From: an uncultured Desulfomicrobiaceae bacterium
GTDB taxonomy: Bacteria > Desulfobacterota > Desulfovibrionia > Desulfovibrionales > Desulfomicrobiaceae
Direction of reading: 5' to 3'
NCBI GenBank assembly: GCA_937989665.1
Contig: CALKRN010000001.1
Location: 1 to 56,925 of the forward strand
Length of the DNA: 56,925 nucleotides
Position 1 is the stretch's first letter. Each line of letters opens with the position of its first letter. A model generated the notes under the pieces. It was not told the origin of the DNA and ran no database searches. It saw nothing but the letters and a program-made list of their open reading frames with translations. Of this stretch, positions 8,160-16,238 are shown piece after piece. Both the position numbers and the translations under genes were made by a program.

Positions 8160-9392
8160 ATGATTCGCATCAACGAGCACTACCAGAAACTGACCGCTTC
8201 GTATTTGTTCGCCGACATCGCCCGCCGTGTGGCGGCGTACTGCCAGGCCCATCCGCAGGTGCGGATTTTGCGCCTGGGCATTGGCGACGTCACCCGCCCT
8301 TTACCGCCAGCAGTGATCCAGGCCTTTCACGAGGGCGTGGAGGAGATGGCCCGGCCCGAGACCTTCCGGGGCTATGGTCCGGAGCAGGGGTATCCTTTCT
8401 TGCGCGAGGCCATTGCCCGGGAGGATTTTCAGGCCCGCGGCGCCCAGGTGGAGGCCGATGAAATCTTCGTCAGCGATGGGGCCAAGTGCGATGTCGGCAA
8501 CTTCCAGGAACTCTTTGCCCAGGACATCCGGGTGGCGGTGCCTGACCCTGTCTATCCGGTGTATGTGGATACGAACGTCATGGCCGGCCGCACTGGGGCC
8601 TTTGCCCAGGGCCGCTACGAAGGACTCGTGTATCTTCAAGGCACGAAGGCCAACGGGTTTATCCCGGATTTGCCCTCGCAACCGGTGGACCTTGTCTATC
8701 TCTGCTCGCCCAATAACCCCACCGGCGCCACCATGACCCGCCAAGACTTGGAGCGCTGGGTCGCCTGGGCCCAGGAACACAAGGCCCTCCTCCTCTTTGA
8801 TGCCGCCTACGAGGCTTACGTGCGCGATCCTGCCTTACCGCGTTCGATCTTTGAGGTCCCTGGGGCCCGCCAGGTGGCAGTGGAATTTCGTTCTCTCTCC
8901 AAGACCGCGGGATTCACGGGCACGCGCCTTGGCTACACCGTCGTCCCGAAAGCGTGCCTTGCCTACAGCGCCGACGGGACACCTCATGCCCTCCATGCCC
9001 TGTGGAACCGCCGCCACACCACAAAGTTCAACGGCGTATCCTATCCGGTGCAAAAGGCTGCGGCCGCCGTCTTTTCCCCAGAAGGTCGGGCGCAATGCCA
9101 GGCCCTGGTGGACGGATATCTGGCCAATGCGGCCCGCATCCGGGCCTGCTTCAAGGAGCTCGGGTACTATTGCGTTGGCGGCGACAATTCGCCGTATGTA
9201 TGGGTGGAGTGCGGCATGGATTCCTGGGAATTTTTTGACCTCCTCCTCACCCGGGCCGGAGTCGTGTGCACCCCCGGGGTTGGCTTTGGCGCTTGTGGTC
9301 AGGGCTATGCCCGATTCTCGGCCTTTGGTAGCCCGGAGACCGTGGAGGAAGCCATGGAACGCCTGCGTCGCATCCTGCCGTCTCGGCCATGA
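8160..9392 (+). CDS. dapL: LL-diaminopimelate aminotransferase DapL
   Basis: 410 residues, the usual length. A PLP-dependent class I/II aminotransferase that makes LL-diaminopimelate directly from tetrahydrodipicolinate and glutamate, giving lysine and the peptidoglycan cross-linking residue by the DapL shortcut. Seen: I-N-E-H-Y-Q-K-L at the N-terminus, L-G-I-G-D-V-T-R-P-L-P, G-Y-G-P-E-Q-G-Y-P-F-L-R, the F-V-S-D-G-A-K-C-D cofactor region, C-S-P-N-N-P-T-G-A, and S-L-S-K-T-A-G-F-T-G-T-R with the Schiff-base lysine at 248. A GAGGAG site precedes the ATG. Its last bases overlap the next gene in an ATGA junction. Fits Desulfobacterota, many of which use DapL instead of the succinylase route. Confidence 0.96.
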   Translation: MIRINEHYQKLTASYLFADIARRVAAYCQAHPQVRILRLGIGDVTRPLPPAVIQAFHEGVEEMARPETFRGYGPEQGYPFLREAIAREDFQARGAQVEADEIFVSDGAKCDVGNFQELFAQDIRVAVPDPVYPVYVDTNVMAGRTGAFAQGRYEGLVYLQGTKANGFIPDLPSQPVDLVYLCSPNNPTGATMTRQDLERWVAWAQEHKALLLFDAAYEAYVRDPALPRSIFEVPGARQVAVEFRSLSKTAGFTGTRLGYTVVPKACLAYSADGTPHALHALWNRRHTTKFNGVSYPVQKAAAAVFSPEGRAQCQALVDGYLANAARIRACFKELGYYCVGGDNSPYVWVECGMDSWEFFDLLLTRAGVVCTPGVGFGACGQGYARFSAFGSPETVEEAMERLRRILPSRP

Positions 9393-10105
9393 CCTTTCCG
9401 TGTGGATTGTGCCAACCGGGAACTGGCTACCGTTTTTCTCTCGATGCCTTGCTCCTGGCGGCCTATGCCCAACCCCGGGGTCGGTTGGGCCTCGATTTAG
9501 GTGCTGGCTGTGGAGTGGTGGGCCTGGGGATGCTTTTGCGCCATCCAGCACTCTCCATGCTCGCCGTGGAGCTCCATGCAGAACTGGTAGCCTGTGCCCA
9601 TGCCAATGGGGGCTATTTGGGGGTGGCCGAGCGTTTTTTCGCCATCCGTGCGGATATCCGTCACCTGCCCATCCCTGCAGAATCCGTGGACTTTGTCGTG
9701 TGTAATCCCCCGTATCGGCGGCCAGGGACAGGCCGGCAGAACCCGGACCCCTGTCGCAGTCAGGCCCGCTTCGAGACCACGGCCAGGCTCACCGATTTTC
9801 TCCAGGCCGCCCGCTTCGCCGTGCGCAATCGCGGTCGCTGCTGGTGGGTGCTCCTGGCCGATCGGCTCGACGAGCTCCTCGCCGGCTGCCTCGCCCAGGG
9901 CCTGCGGCCCAAACGTCTTTTGCCGGTGGCCCCCCATGCCGGTGCCCCGGCACGATTGGTCTTGCTGGAGACCGTTAAAAACGGTGGGCCCGGGCTGACG
10001 GTCCTCTCTCCCCTCGTCCTCCACGACACCGCAGGGCCGAGGCGGTTTGCCGCCTCGGCCCTGCAATTCTGTCCGTGGTTAGACGGGGTGGCGCATCTAT
10101 CCTAA
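9389..10105 (+). CDS. TrmN6-like N6-adenine methyltransferase (tRNA1(Val) A37 type)
   Basis: 238 residues. Class I SAM-dependent methyltransferase of the TrmN6/YfiC group: Q-P-G-T-G-Y-R-F-S-L-D-A-L-L-L-A at the N-terminus is the family signature, followed by the SAM motif L-D-L-G-A-G-C-G-V-V-G-L and the catalytic N-P-P-Y (V-V-C-N-P-P-Y, around residue 108-114) that orients the adenine N6. Starts inside the dapL stop (ATGA). The C-terminus L-V-L-H-D-T-A-G corresponds to the usual end of the family; about 25 further residues follow, and their DNA forms a perfect hairpin (10031-10064). RNA specificity is inferred from the family only. Confidence 0.8.
   Translation: MTFPCGLCQPGTGYRFSLDALLLAAYAQPRGRLGLDLGAGCGVVGLGMLLRHPALSMLAVELHAELVACAHANGGYLGVAERFFAIRADIRHLPIPAESVDFVVCNPPYRRPGTGRQNPDPCRSQARFETTARLTDFLQAARFAVRNRGRCWWVLLADRLDELLAGCLAQGLRPKRLLPVAPHAGAPARLVLLETVKNGGPGLTVLSPLVLHDTAGPRRFAASALQFCPWLDGVAHLS
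10031..10064 (+). terminator. Perfect 15-bp GC hairpin near the 3' end of the TrmN6-like gene
   Basis: GCAGGGCCGAGGCGG at 10031-10045 is exactly complementary to 10050-10064, with a 4-base loop (TTTG). It lies about 40 bases before the stop codon, inside the coding sequence. No T-run follows, so intrinsic termination is not assured; it may be a 3'-end stabiliser or pause site at the end of the murJ-dapL unit. Confidence 0.45.
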
Positions 10106-10315
10106 GGATTCACCCGATGGAGCGGCCGGCCCTCTCCTTTTCGGAAGAGAGCAAGACCGACATTTTTCTTGGAGGGCTGCAGCAGAGGCATCCGTCGGTC
10201 CCGTTTTCTTGGGTGCGGGCCTCTTCCGTTCCTTGGGGCAACGCAAGAGAAATGGCCATCTTTCGTGCTCTTGAGTGAAACGGCGCGCCATGCACCATCA
10301 CCTTCTTTCTCTTCT

Positions 10316-10456
10316 TCACTTGCTCATGCGGCCAAGAATAAAGGCGAAGATGGCCGTAAATACAAGCATCCCCACGACATAATCGGTGTTGAAGGCATTG
10401 TGGAAGGTAGCGACGATATGCTCAAAGGTGTCTTTGATGGGATAACTTTCCTGCAT
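10316..10456 (-). CDS. Small single-pass membrane protein, 46 residues
   Basis: Begins 15 bases after the stop of the CBS-ACT gene on the same strand and reads M-Q-E-S-Y-P-I-K-D-T-F-E-H-I-V to a TGA. Residues 26-42 are a clean hydrophobic helix ending in G-R-M-S-K, so the likely topology is N-out or soluble amphipathic half plus one membrane anchor. An AAGGA sits only 2 bases from the ATG, closer than ideal. Base composition is more AT-rich than its neighbours. No family is recognised; placement suggests co-expression with the CBS-ACT protein. Confidence 0.55.
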   Translation of the reverse strand: MQESYPIKDTFEHIVATFHNAFNTDYVVGMLVFTAIFAFILGRMSK

Positions 10457-10471
10457 AGTCCTTCATCAGCC

Positions 10472-11143
10472 TCATACTAAAGGGTTGATGGTATCTCGCA
10501 CCCAGAAACTGAGCGTATATTTTTGTTGGAGTTCTTCTTTCAGTTCATTGAGTACTGATTTTTCCATGTCTTGGATGCGGATATAGACGTTGCGATGTCC
10601 TGGCTCTACGTTGTCATACGACGTCAGAATAGAAACCACCCGCGCTTTGTGGCCCCGCAGGGTGTCGAGAAGTTCTTTGAGGGTTCCGCGCTCGTCCCGC
10701 AGCACGACCCCGAATTGGATGCCCCCGTGGTACACGCCGGTGATGCTCAACAGGACCTTGTACACCTCGGTCTCGGAGACAATGCCCACCAGGGCCCCGG
10801 CGTCATTGAGGACCGGCAGGCCGGAGATTTTTTTCTGCTGCATAATGGCCGCGCATTTGAGGATGGTCTCGTTTTCGTTCACGGTGATGGGGTTTTTGGT
10901 CATGATGTCCCGAATTTTGACTTCTGAGAGGAGGTAGTAGAGTTCGTGGACATCCAAGGTCGTAGCCTTGGAGGGCGAAGCCTCTTTGATGTCCCGGTCA
11001 CTGACGATGCCCACGAGCTTGCCGTTATCCACTACGGGCAGGCGACGGATGCCGTGCTCTTTCATGATTTTGGAAGCGCGCATCATGGAGGTCTCGGGGT
11101 CCACAGTGATGGGATTGGCGCTCATCCAGTTTTTGACGATCAT
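10472..11143 (-). CDS. CBS-pair protein with C-terminal ACT-like domain (AcuB-like)
   Basis: 223 residues. Two CBS repeats (about 2-60 and 80-140), each with the typical V-x-D-W/I-M-x-x-N-P-I-T-V opening (N-W-M-S-A-N-P-I-T-V and D-I-M-T-K-N-P-I-T-V) and closing G-I-V-S-D-R-D or G-I-V-S-E-T-E. They form a Bateman module that binds adenine nucleotides. The last 75 residues (G-I-Q-F-G-V-V-L-R-D-E-R-G-T-L) look like an ACT fold, giving the arrangement seen in AcuB-like regulators. Start Met chosen at M-I-V-K-N-W because GAGGAG lies 8 bases upstream; the more distal Met has no such site. Cytosolic energy-sensing regulator; the controlled partner is unknown. Confidence 0.8.
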   Translation of the reverse strand: MIVKNWMSANPITVDPETSMMRASKIMKEHGIRRLPVVDNGKLVGIVSDRDIKEASPSKATTLDVHELYYLLSEVKIRDIMTKNPITVNENETILKCAAIMQQKKISGLPVLNDAGALVGIVSETEVYKVLLSITGVYHGGIQFGVVLRDERGTLKELLDTLRGHKARVVSILTSYDNVEPGHRNVYIRIQDMEKSVLNELKEELQQKYTLSFWVRDTINPLV

Positions 11144-11211
11144 GGGGATACTCCTCAACTGCTGGGTTTAGATACTACTGCTCCGGTTGGTAGCTTGTTT
11201 CTGGGGCGTCG

Positions 11212-12012
11212 TCAAAGCACGGTGACAAGGACTGGAGGGCAAGGGTGGGGAAAAAGGTCCACACGGCGGTGGGCCATGGGGTCTAGCCCTGCCGGGACTG
11301 TTGGCCTGGTAATCTCGCCCAGGAGCATACCGGCAGCGGCCTGGAGTTGCGCTGTGACTCCGCTGGGGTCCACGATCATGGAGTATCCAGCGAGGGGAAA
11401 TGGCGCTTCGCCGCTATGGTTAGCCGCTACGATGGTCATGGCGTTTTCCGCTGCCCGGGCAAGGAGCAGGGCCTGCCAGATGTGCCGCCGCTGCTGGGGC
11501 CAGGCGGCAGCTACCAACACCCCATGGCAGCCGGCCTGGCGGTAGGCGCGGAAGAGTTCTGGAAAGCGCAGGTCAAAGCAGATCGCCAGCCCCAGGCGCA
11601 GGCCATCCACTTCGATGGCTACTGGTCCAGGACCAGGGACAAAGACCGCGGTTTCATCGTTGTTTCCAGCACAGAAAAGGTGCAGTTTGGCATACGAGGC
11701 CCGCAGCGCTCCCGTGGCATCCCACACCACCAGGGCGTTGGTCAGCCCTTGGGCCGTGGGTTGGGCCACGCCTACGGCAAGGATGAGTCTGTGTTCGGTG
11801 GCGAGGGCGCTGAGGCGGGCGGCTGTCGTGGGCCACGCCGCTTGGGCGGTGGCGGCAGTGGCGGCAAGGTGGTAGCCGAGGTCCGTCAATTCCGGAAAAA
11901 GGACGAGGCGAGCGCCGGCGGCCTTGGCTTGGGCCACCGCAGTGGCGATGGCCGCAAGGTTGGCAGACCAGTTGCCGGGGTGGGGAGTGGTTTGGACAAG
12001 GGCGATGCGCAT
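11212..12012 (-). CDS. Carbon-nitrogen hydrolase (nitrilase superfamily), omega-amidase-like
   Basis: 266 residues. The catalytic triad of the superfamily is present in order: Glu in L-F-P-E-L-T-D-L-G-Y, Lys in Y-A-K-L-H-L-F, and Cys in A-I-C-F-D-L-R-F-P-E-L-F. The sequence around the Cys (C-F-D-L-R-F-P-E) resembles the YafV/Nit2 omega-amidase subgroup, which cleaves alpha-ketoglutaramate and similar amides, but the substrate cannot be fixed from sequence alone. Start M-R-I-A-L-V-Q is the natural N-terminus of the fold; longer readings only add residues overlapping the U32 gene. It lies 7 bases after the U32 gene on the same strand, so both are probably one transcript. Confidence 0.87.
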   Translation of the reverse strand: MRIALVQTTPHPGNWSANLAAIATAVAQAKAAGARLVLFPELTDLGYHLAATAATAQAAWPTTAARLSALATEHRLILAVGVAQPTAQGLTNALVVWDATGALRASYAKLHLFCAGNNDETAVFVPGPGPVAIEVDGLRLGLAICFDLRFPELFRAYRQAGCHGVLVAAAWPQQRRHIWQALLLARAAENAMTIVAANHSGEAPFPLAGYSMIVDPSGVTAQLQAAAGMLLGEITRPTVPAGLDPMAHRRVDLFPHPCPPVLVTVL

Positions 12013-12019
12013 GGCGAGG

Positions 12020-13216
12020 CTAGGCGGGCCGCAGGAGGACGCCTGGGGCCAGATCCGGGTGGTGGCTACGAAGGATAATGGTGGTGCCACTGTGGACTGT
12101 GGTGCGGGCTTCGCCGGTCTCGGTCTCTAGACCATAGTCGTCCAGGCGAGGGCGGCGCAGCCCAGGGAGGACGAGTTCGAGGGGGGTTTTAGCTTCAAGG
12201 CGCAGGAGGACAGCGGCCCGGAATCGCCCGTGGCCGAGGGCCTCTTGGACGCGCAAGGCCGCCGCAAGGGGCAGGAAAGGCAGGGGGAGGCGGCGGCGTT
12301 GGGGAGCAAAAAATCCGGTGCTCAAGGGGCGGGAGGCGATGCGGGCAAGCTCTGGCCAGAAGCGTCGGGGATGGAAGGTGCCCGCCGCAAGGTCTTGCAG
12401 GGCAGTGGCATAGATATCCGTGACGGTGGCGAGGTAGGCGAGGCTTTTGGTCCGTCCCTCAATCTTGAGGGCGGTGATGCCGTGGCGGGCACACCACGGC
12501 AGGGCATGGAGGAGGCAGAGGTCGTCACTGGCGAGGATCTGGGAAAACTCCTCTTCTTCTACGAGCTCCCACAGCATATCCCCGGGACGGTAGCGCTCTT
12601 CGAGGGCGAGAGCGCGCACCGTATAGTCATAGCGGCAGGGGTGGGCGCATTCGCCGTGGTTGCCGGAGCGGCCAAGCAGATAGGCAGAGAGGAGGCATTG
12701 GCCAGAGATGGCCATGCATTGGGCGCCGTGGACAAAGATTTCCAGCTCCATTTCCGGGCAGGCGCGGCGGATGGCACGGATGGCCCCTGCGGAGAGTTCC
12801 CGGGCCAGGTTGACTCGGCGGGCGCCGTGCTCCTGCCAAAAGCGCACGGCCCAGGCATTGCTGGTATTGGCTTGGGTGGAGATATGCATCGGCAGGTGGG
12901 GCAGGCGCCGTTTGGCTTCGGCAAGGATGCCCGGGTCCGCGACGATGAGGGCATCAATGGCGCAGCTGGCCAGTTCGTCGAGGCGTCGCGCGATGGCGTC
13001 CAGATGGCGGTGGTGGGCAAGGATGTTCAAGGCGTAGTACACCCGTGCCCCATGGGCGTGGGCGAGGGCCGTTGTGGCATGGAGTTCCTCGAGAGAAAAA
13101 CCGCCGGCGGCTTGGCGCAGACTCAGGTCTGGTCCGCCGAGGTAAATGGCCTGCGCCCCGAAGTGCAGGGCCATTGCAGCCTTGGCAGGGGTGCCAGCAG
13201 GGGCCAGGAGTTCCAT
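12020..13216 (-). CDS. Peptidase U32 family protein (TrhP/YegQ-like)
   Basis: 398 residues. N-terminus M-E-L-L-A-P-A-G-T-P-A-K-A-A-M-A-L and the U32 signature F-V-H-G-A-Q-C-M-A-I-S-G-Q-C with R-S-G-N-H-G-E-C-A-H-P-C-R-Y are clear. The four cysteines in this block fit the iron-sulfur-binding arrangement proposed for this family. Characterised relatives work in RNA hydroxylation (TrhP for tRNA U34, RlhA for 23S rRNA) rather than proteolysis, so an RNA-modification role is more likely, though only inferred. Upstream lies the PHP gene, 2 bases apart on the same strand; downstream the nitrilase. Confidence 0.85.
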   Translation of the reverse strand: MELLAPAGTPAKAAMALHFGAQAIYLGGPDLSLRQAAGGFSLEELHATTALAHAHGARVYYALNILAHHRHLDAIARRLDELASCAIDALIVADPGILAEAKRRLPHLPMHISTQANTSNAWAVRFWQEHGARRVNLARELSAGAIRAIRRACPEMELEIFVHGAQCMAISGQCLLSAYLLGRSGNHGECAHPCRYDYTVRALALEERYRPGDMLWELVEEEEFSQILASDDLCLLHALPWCARHGITALKIEGRTKSLAYLATVTDIYATALQDLAAGTFHPRRFWPELARIASRPLSTGFFAPQRRRLPLPFLPLAAALRVQEALGHGRFRAAVLLRLEAKTPLELVLPGLRRPRLDDYGLETETGEARTTVHSGTTIILRSHHPDLAPGVLLRPA

Positions 13217-13218
13217 GG

Positions 13219-14076
13219 TTAGTCCACCGGTAAGCCCAAGTGGGCGCGGGCCGCTTTCATGCGCTCCACGAGGGTGTAGGGCCCATACAGGCCAGTTTTG
13301 CCTCTTCCCAGGGCAATGGAGGGCTTGGCGTCCCCGTGGAAATCCGACCCAGCACTCATAAGGAGTCCGAAGTGCTCGCAGAGTTCCTGGTAGAGACGGG
13401 TCTGTTCTGCGGTGTGTAGTGGATAAAAGACCTCGATGCCGTCGAGACCCGCGGCCTGGAGCTCTCGCACGGTGGTCTCAAGGGCAGGAGGATCGAGGAG
13501 GAGGGTAGAGGGATGGGCGAGGATGACCGTCGCCCCTTCGGCCTTGAGGGCAGAAATGGCCTGATGCGGCAGGAGCTTGGCCTTGGGGGCGTAGCCGGGG
13601 GTCCCTGGTCGCAACCAGCGCTGGAAGGCCTCGGTGAGGTTGGCGGCATGTCCTTTTTGTACGAGGAGCTGGGCAAAGTGTGGCCGGCCGACAACGCCGC
13701 CCGCAGCAAAGGCTTCCAATTCCGACGCCTCAATGGCCACGCCATGGCGCTGGAGGTTGTGGAGGATGACGAGGTTGCGCTGGGCGCGCTTGGCGGCCAA
13801 GTCGTGGAGCAGGGCCGGTAGAGAGCGCATCTGCCGCGGCAGCCAGAGCCCGAGGATGTGCATGCTGCCATGGGGAAAGCTGACGCTTAGCTCACAGCCG
13901 CGGATGACCTCCACCTTGCAGGCCGCCTGTGCGGCTTCGTCGAGACCGGCGATGGTATCATGGTCGGTGAGGGCAATGGCCCTGAGGCCGAGGGCTTCGG
14001 CATGGCGCACCAGGTCCGCAGGGGAGAGACTGCCATCGGAGGCCGTTGAATGGGTGTGGAGATCGATTTCCGCCAT
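13219..14076 (-). CDS. PHP-domain phosphoesterase (RNase AM / YciV-like)
   Basis: 285 residues. Metal-binding PHP motifs are all visible: D-L-H-T-H-S-T-A-S-D-G at the start, L-T-D-H-D-T-I, an internal G-C-E-L-S, I-L-A-H-P, and G-S-D-F-H-G-D near the C-terminus. Family members of this length hydrolyse 3',5'-nucleotide bisphosphates or trim RNA 5' ends (YciV/RNase AM). Start at M-A-E-I-D-L-H is preferred because AGGAGG lies 5 bases upstream. First gene of a minus-strand run with the U32 protein and the nitrilase. Confidence 0.85.
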   Translation of the reverse strand: MAEIDLHTHSTASDGSLSPADLVRHAEALGLRAIALTDHDTIAGLDEAAQAACKVEVIRGCELSVSFPHGSMHILGLWLPRQMRSLPALLHDLAAKRAQRNLVILHNLQRHGVAIEASELEAFAAGGVVGRPHFAQLLVQKGHAANLTEAFQRWLRPGTPGYAPKAKLLPHQAISALKAEGATVILAHPSTLLLDPPALETTVRELQAAGLDGIEVFYPLHTAEQTRLYQELCEHFGLLMSAGSDFHGDAKPSIALGRGKTGLYGPYTLVERMKAARAHLGLPVD

Positions 14077-14378
14077 ATCCCCTCCTGGGGGACACATCCG
14101 AGGGTGATGTGCAAGCGTCTTGGTATGGGAATCCGTGGGCGTGTGGAATGTTTCTCCTCATGCCTGCCTGTTTGGCGTCACGCCTGCGCGTCGCTCTTCA
14201 ATGCTGGGGAGTTAGTGGAAGGTCCTGCGCGGGTCCCTTGCGAATCTTTCTTCAGGCAGAGGAATCCCTCCTGGCAGGCTGCTTCGCCGCTCCAAACGCC
14301 TTTTTGGAGTGCCTGTGTCCTGGAGGGGCTCATCCTGGTGTGGGCTACTGCGGTGGAGGAAGGCCGGGAGAACTCAAA

Positions 14379-14597
14379 CTACTTGAAGCGGTAGGTGATG
14401 CGCCCACGGGTAAGATCATAAGGCGAGAGCTCCACCTTCACCCGGTCGCCCGGTAAGATGCGGATATAGAATTTGCGCATCTTGCCCGAGATGTGACCGA
14501 GGACGCGGTGTCCATTGTCGAGGCGGACGCGGAACATGGCGTTGGGCATGGCTTCTTCCACCACGCCTTCCAGTTCGATGCATTCTTCTTTGGCCAT
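14379..14597 (-). CDS. infA: Translation initiation factor IF-1
   Basis: 72 residues, the standard length. The whole sequence is the S1-type OB fold of IF-1: [16 protein letters not shown] at the start, then [19 protein letters not shown] and [10 protein letters not shown] at the end. It binds the A site of the 30S subunit with IF-2 and IF-3. A strong AAGGAAGG precedes the ATG. It stands alone, with about 280 bases of uncoded DNA on each side, so it probably has its own promoter. Confidence 0.97.
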   Translation of the reverse strand: MAKEECIELEGVVEEAMPNAMFRVRLDNGHRVLGHISGKMRKFYIRILPGDRVKVELSPYDLTRGRITYRFK

Positions 14598-14841
14598 AAC
14601 CTTCCTTGTTGAGTGGGGTGCGAGAGACGAGGCCCCATAGCCTGGCCTGGGGGCATTGACAAGGCACGAGATGGTCTTGCCCGCCGTTTGGGGGCAGCCC
14701 CCCGGCCCAAGGAGGAGTGGTGGAGCCAAGGGGGGGTCACGAGGGCCTTCCTTGCTCCAGGGCCCGGGAGGCCGTTGCGGACGCTGCAACGAAGGGGCCC
14801 TCGCGTTGGGTCCGTCGTCGAGGAAGCTTCCCGACAATGAT

Positions 14842-14877
14842 GAGGCCCTGGCCCTGTGGCGTTGGGCGCAGGGCCTC
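14842..14877 (-). terminator. Candidate terminator hairpin after icd
   Basis: GAGGCCCTG at 14842-14850 and CAGGGCCTC at 14869-14877 are perfectly complementary (9 bp), the loop containing further GC pairing potential. The hairpin starts only 5 bases after the icd stop. A T-tract is missing on the minus strand, while CTTT follows on the plus strand, so activity is plausible rather than certain. Confidence 0.45.
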
Positions 14878-14882
14878 TTTGG

Positions 14883-16037
14883 CTACGCCTCGAGGGCGTG
14901 GAGGAGGATGTCGCCAAAGGCGGCACACCCCACCTGCTGCGCCCCGGGCATCTGGGCCGCCAGGTCCACGGTAACGGTGCGCTGGCGTATGGCCTGGGCC
15001 ACCGCCTGGTGGATGCGGGCAGCGGCCTCGCGCCAGCCAAGGTGCTCGAGGAGGAGCGCCCCGGAGAGGATGAGGCTGCCGGGGTTGGCGAGGTCCTTGC
15101 CGGCAATGGAAGGGGCCGTTCCGTGGGTGGGTTCGAAGAAGGCGAGGGTATCGCTCATGTTGACGCCAGGGGCCAGCCCTAGGCCGCCCACCTGGGCCGC
15201 GAGGGCGTCGGAGAGGTAGTCGCCATTGAGGTTTGTTGTGGCGATGACGTCGTAGGCCTCAGGCCGCAGGAGGACCTCTTGGAACATGGCGTCCGCGATG
15301 CGGTCCTTGATGATGAGTGCTGCCGGTGGGCAACTTTCCTGACCTTCGGGGACGACCTGGCCAGCAAATTCTTTGGCCGCCACTTCGTAGCCCCAGGCGC
15401 GGAATGCCCCTTCAGTGTATTTCATGATATTGCCCTTGTGCACCAAGGTGACGCTGCGCCTGCCCTGATCCAGGGCAAAACGGATGGCGCGGCGCACCAG
15501 GCGCTTGCACCCGGCCTCGGTCATGGGCTTGATGCCGAGGGCGCTTGTCGGCTCCACAGCGCGGCCCAACTCGTCCCGCAAGAAGGCGATGAGACGGCTG
15601 GCCTCTGGGCTGCCTGCTGGCCACTCAATGCCGGCATAGACATCTTCGGTGTTTTCCCGAAAGACCACCATGTCCACCCGTTCCGGGTATTTGACCGGGC
15701 TCTCGATGCCCGGGAAATAGCGGATAGGGCGGATGCAGGCATAGAGGTCCAAGGTTTGGCGCAAGGTGACGTTGAGACTGCGGAAGCCCCCGCCCACTGG
15801 GGTCTCCAACGGGCCTTTCATGGCCAGGCTCGCTCCTTTCAGGGCCGCAAGCGTTGCTTCGGGCAGGTACGAGCCGGTGGCGGCAAAGGCCTTTTGACCT
15901 GCCAAGAGCTCCTGCCACACGAGGTGGCGGCCATCGGTGTAGGCCAGCTCCACGGCGCGGTCGATGACCGGTCGGGCCGCCCTCCAGACCTCTGGGCCGA
16001 TGCCATCGCCTTCAATCCAGTACACAATGGGCTTCAT
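14883..16037 (-). CDS. icd: Isocitrate dehydrogenase, NADP-type
   Basis: 384 residues, somewhat shorter than the 416-residue Escherichia coli enzyme. Oxidative decarboxylation of isocitrate to 2-oxoglutarate, cytosolic. Key motifs: I-E-G-D-G-I-G-P-E-V-W at the N-terminus, G-P-L-E-T-P-V-G-G-G, the substrate loop R-S-L-N-V-T-L-R-Q-T-L-D-L-Y with the regulatory-type Ser, V-V-F-R-E-N-T-E-D-V-Y-A-G-I-E-W, K-G-N-I-M-K-Y-T-E-G, and the metal-binding region around I-K-D-R-I-A-D-A. Start at M-K-P-I-V-Y-W is set by AAGGAG upstream; the open frame continues another 41 codons without a ribosome site. In sulfate reducers it usually supplies 2-oxoglutarate for glutamate synthesis. Cofactor choice is inferred from overall similarity. 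Confidence 0.93.
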   Translation of the reverse strand: MKPIVYWIEGDGIGPEVWRAARPVIDRAVELAYTDGRHLVWQELLAGQKAFAATGSYLPEATLAALKGASLAMKGPLETPVGGGFRSLNVTLRQTLDLYACIRPIRYFPGIESPVKYPERVDMVVFRENTEDVYAGIEWPAGSPEASRLIAFLRDELGRAVEPTSALGIKPMTEAGCKRLVRRAIRFALDQGRRSVTLVHKGNIMKYTEGAFRAWGYEVAAKEFAGQVVPEGQESCPPAALIIKDRIADAMFQEVLLRPEAYDVIATTNLNGDYLSDALAAQVGGLGLAPGVNMSDTLAFFEPTHGTAPSIAGKDLANPGSLILSGALLLEHLGWREAAARIHQAVAQAIRQRTVTVDLAAQMPGAQQVGCAAFGDILLHALEA

Positions 16038-16238
16038 GATCGCTCCTTGAGTAGAAATGATGCCCTCAGGCGAGGGGCCGTGTCTTTCCCCCTTTGTGTT
16101 GTCCCACAATGGTCGCCATGTTGATACCTTCAGGTGGGAGGAAAGGGGGCGAAGGTACATCTGCCCCGCGAGGATAACGTTTTCCCGAAGATGCCTGCTG
16201 GGCGTGAAGGCTGTCGTTGGCGTGAGGGCGAAGCCGCG

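Noticed and set aside
10155..10200. 7-bp inverted repeat GACCGAC/GTCGGTC downstream of the 46-residue gene
   Set aside because: Loop of about 32 bases and no T-run; too weak to call a terminator.
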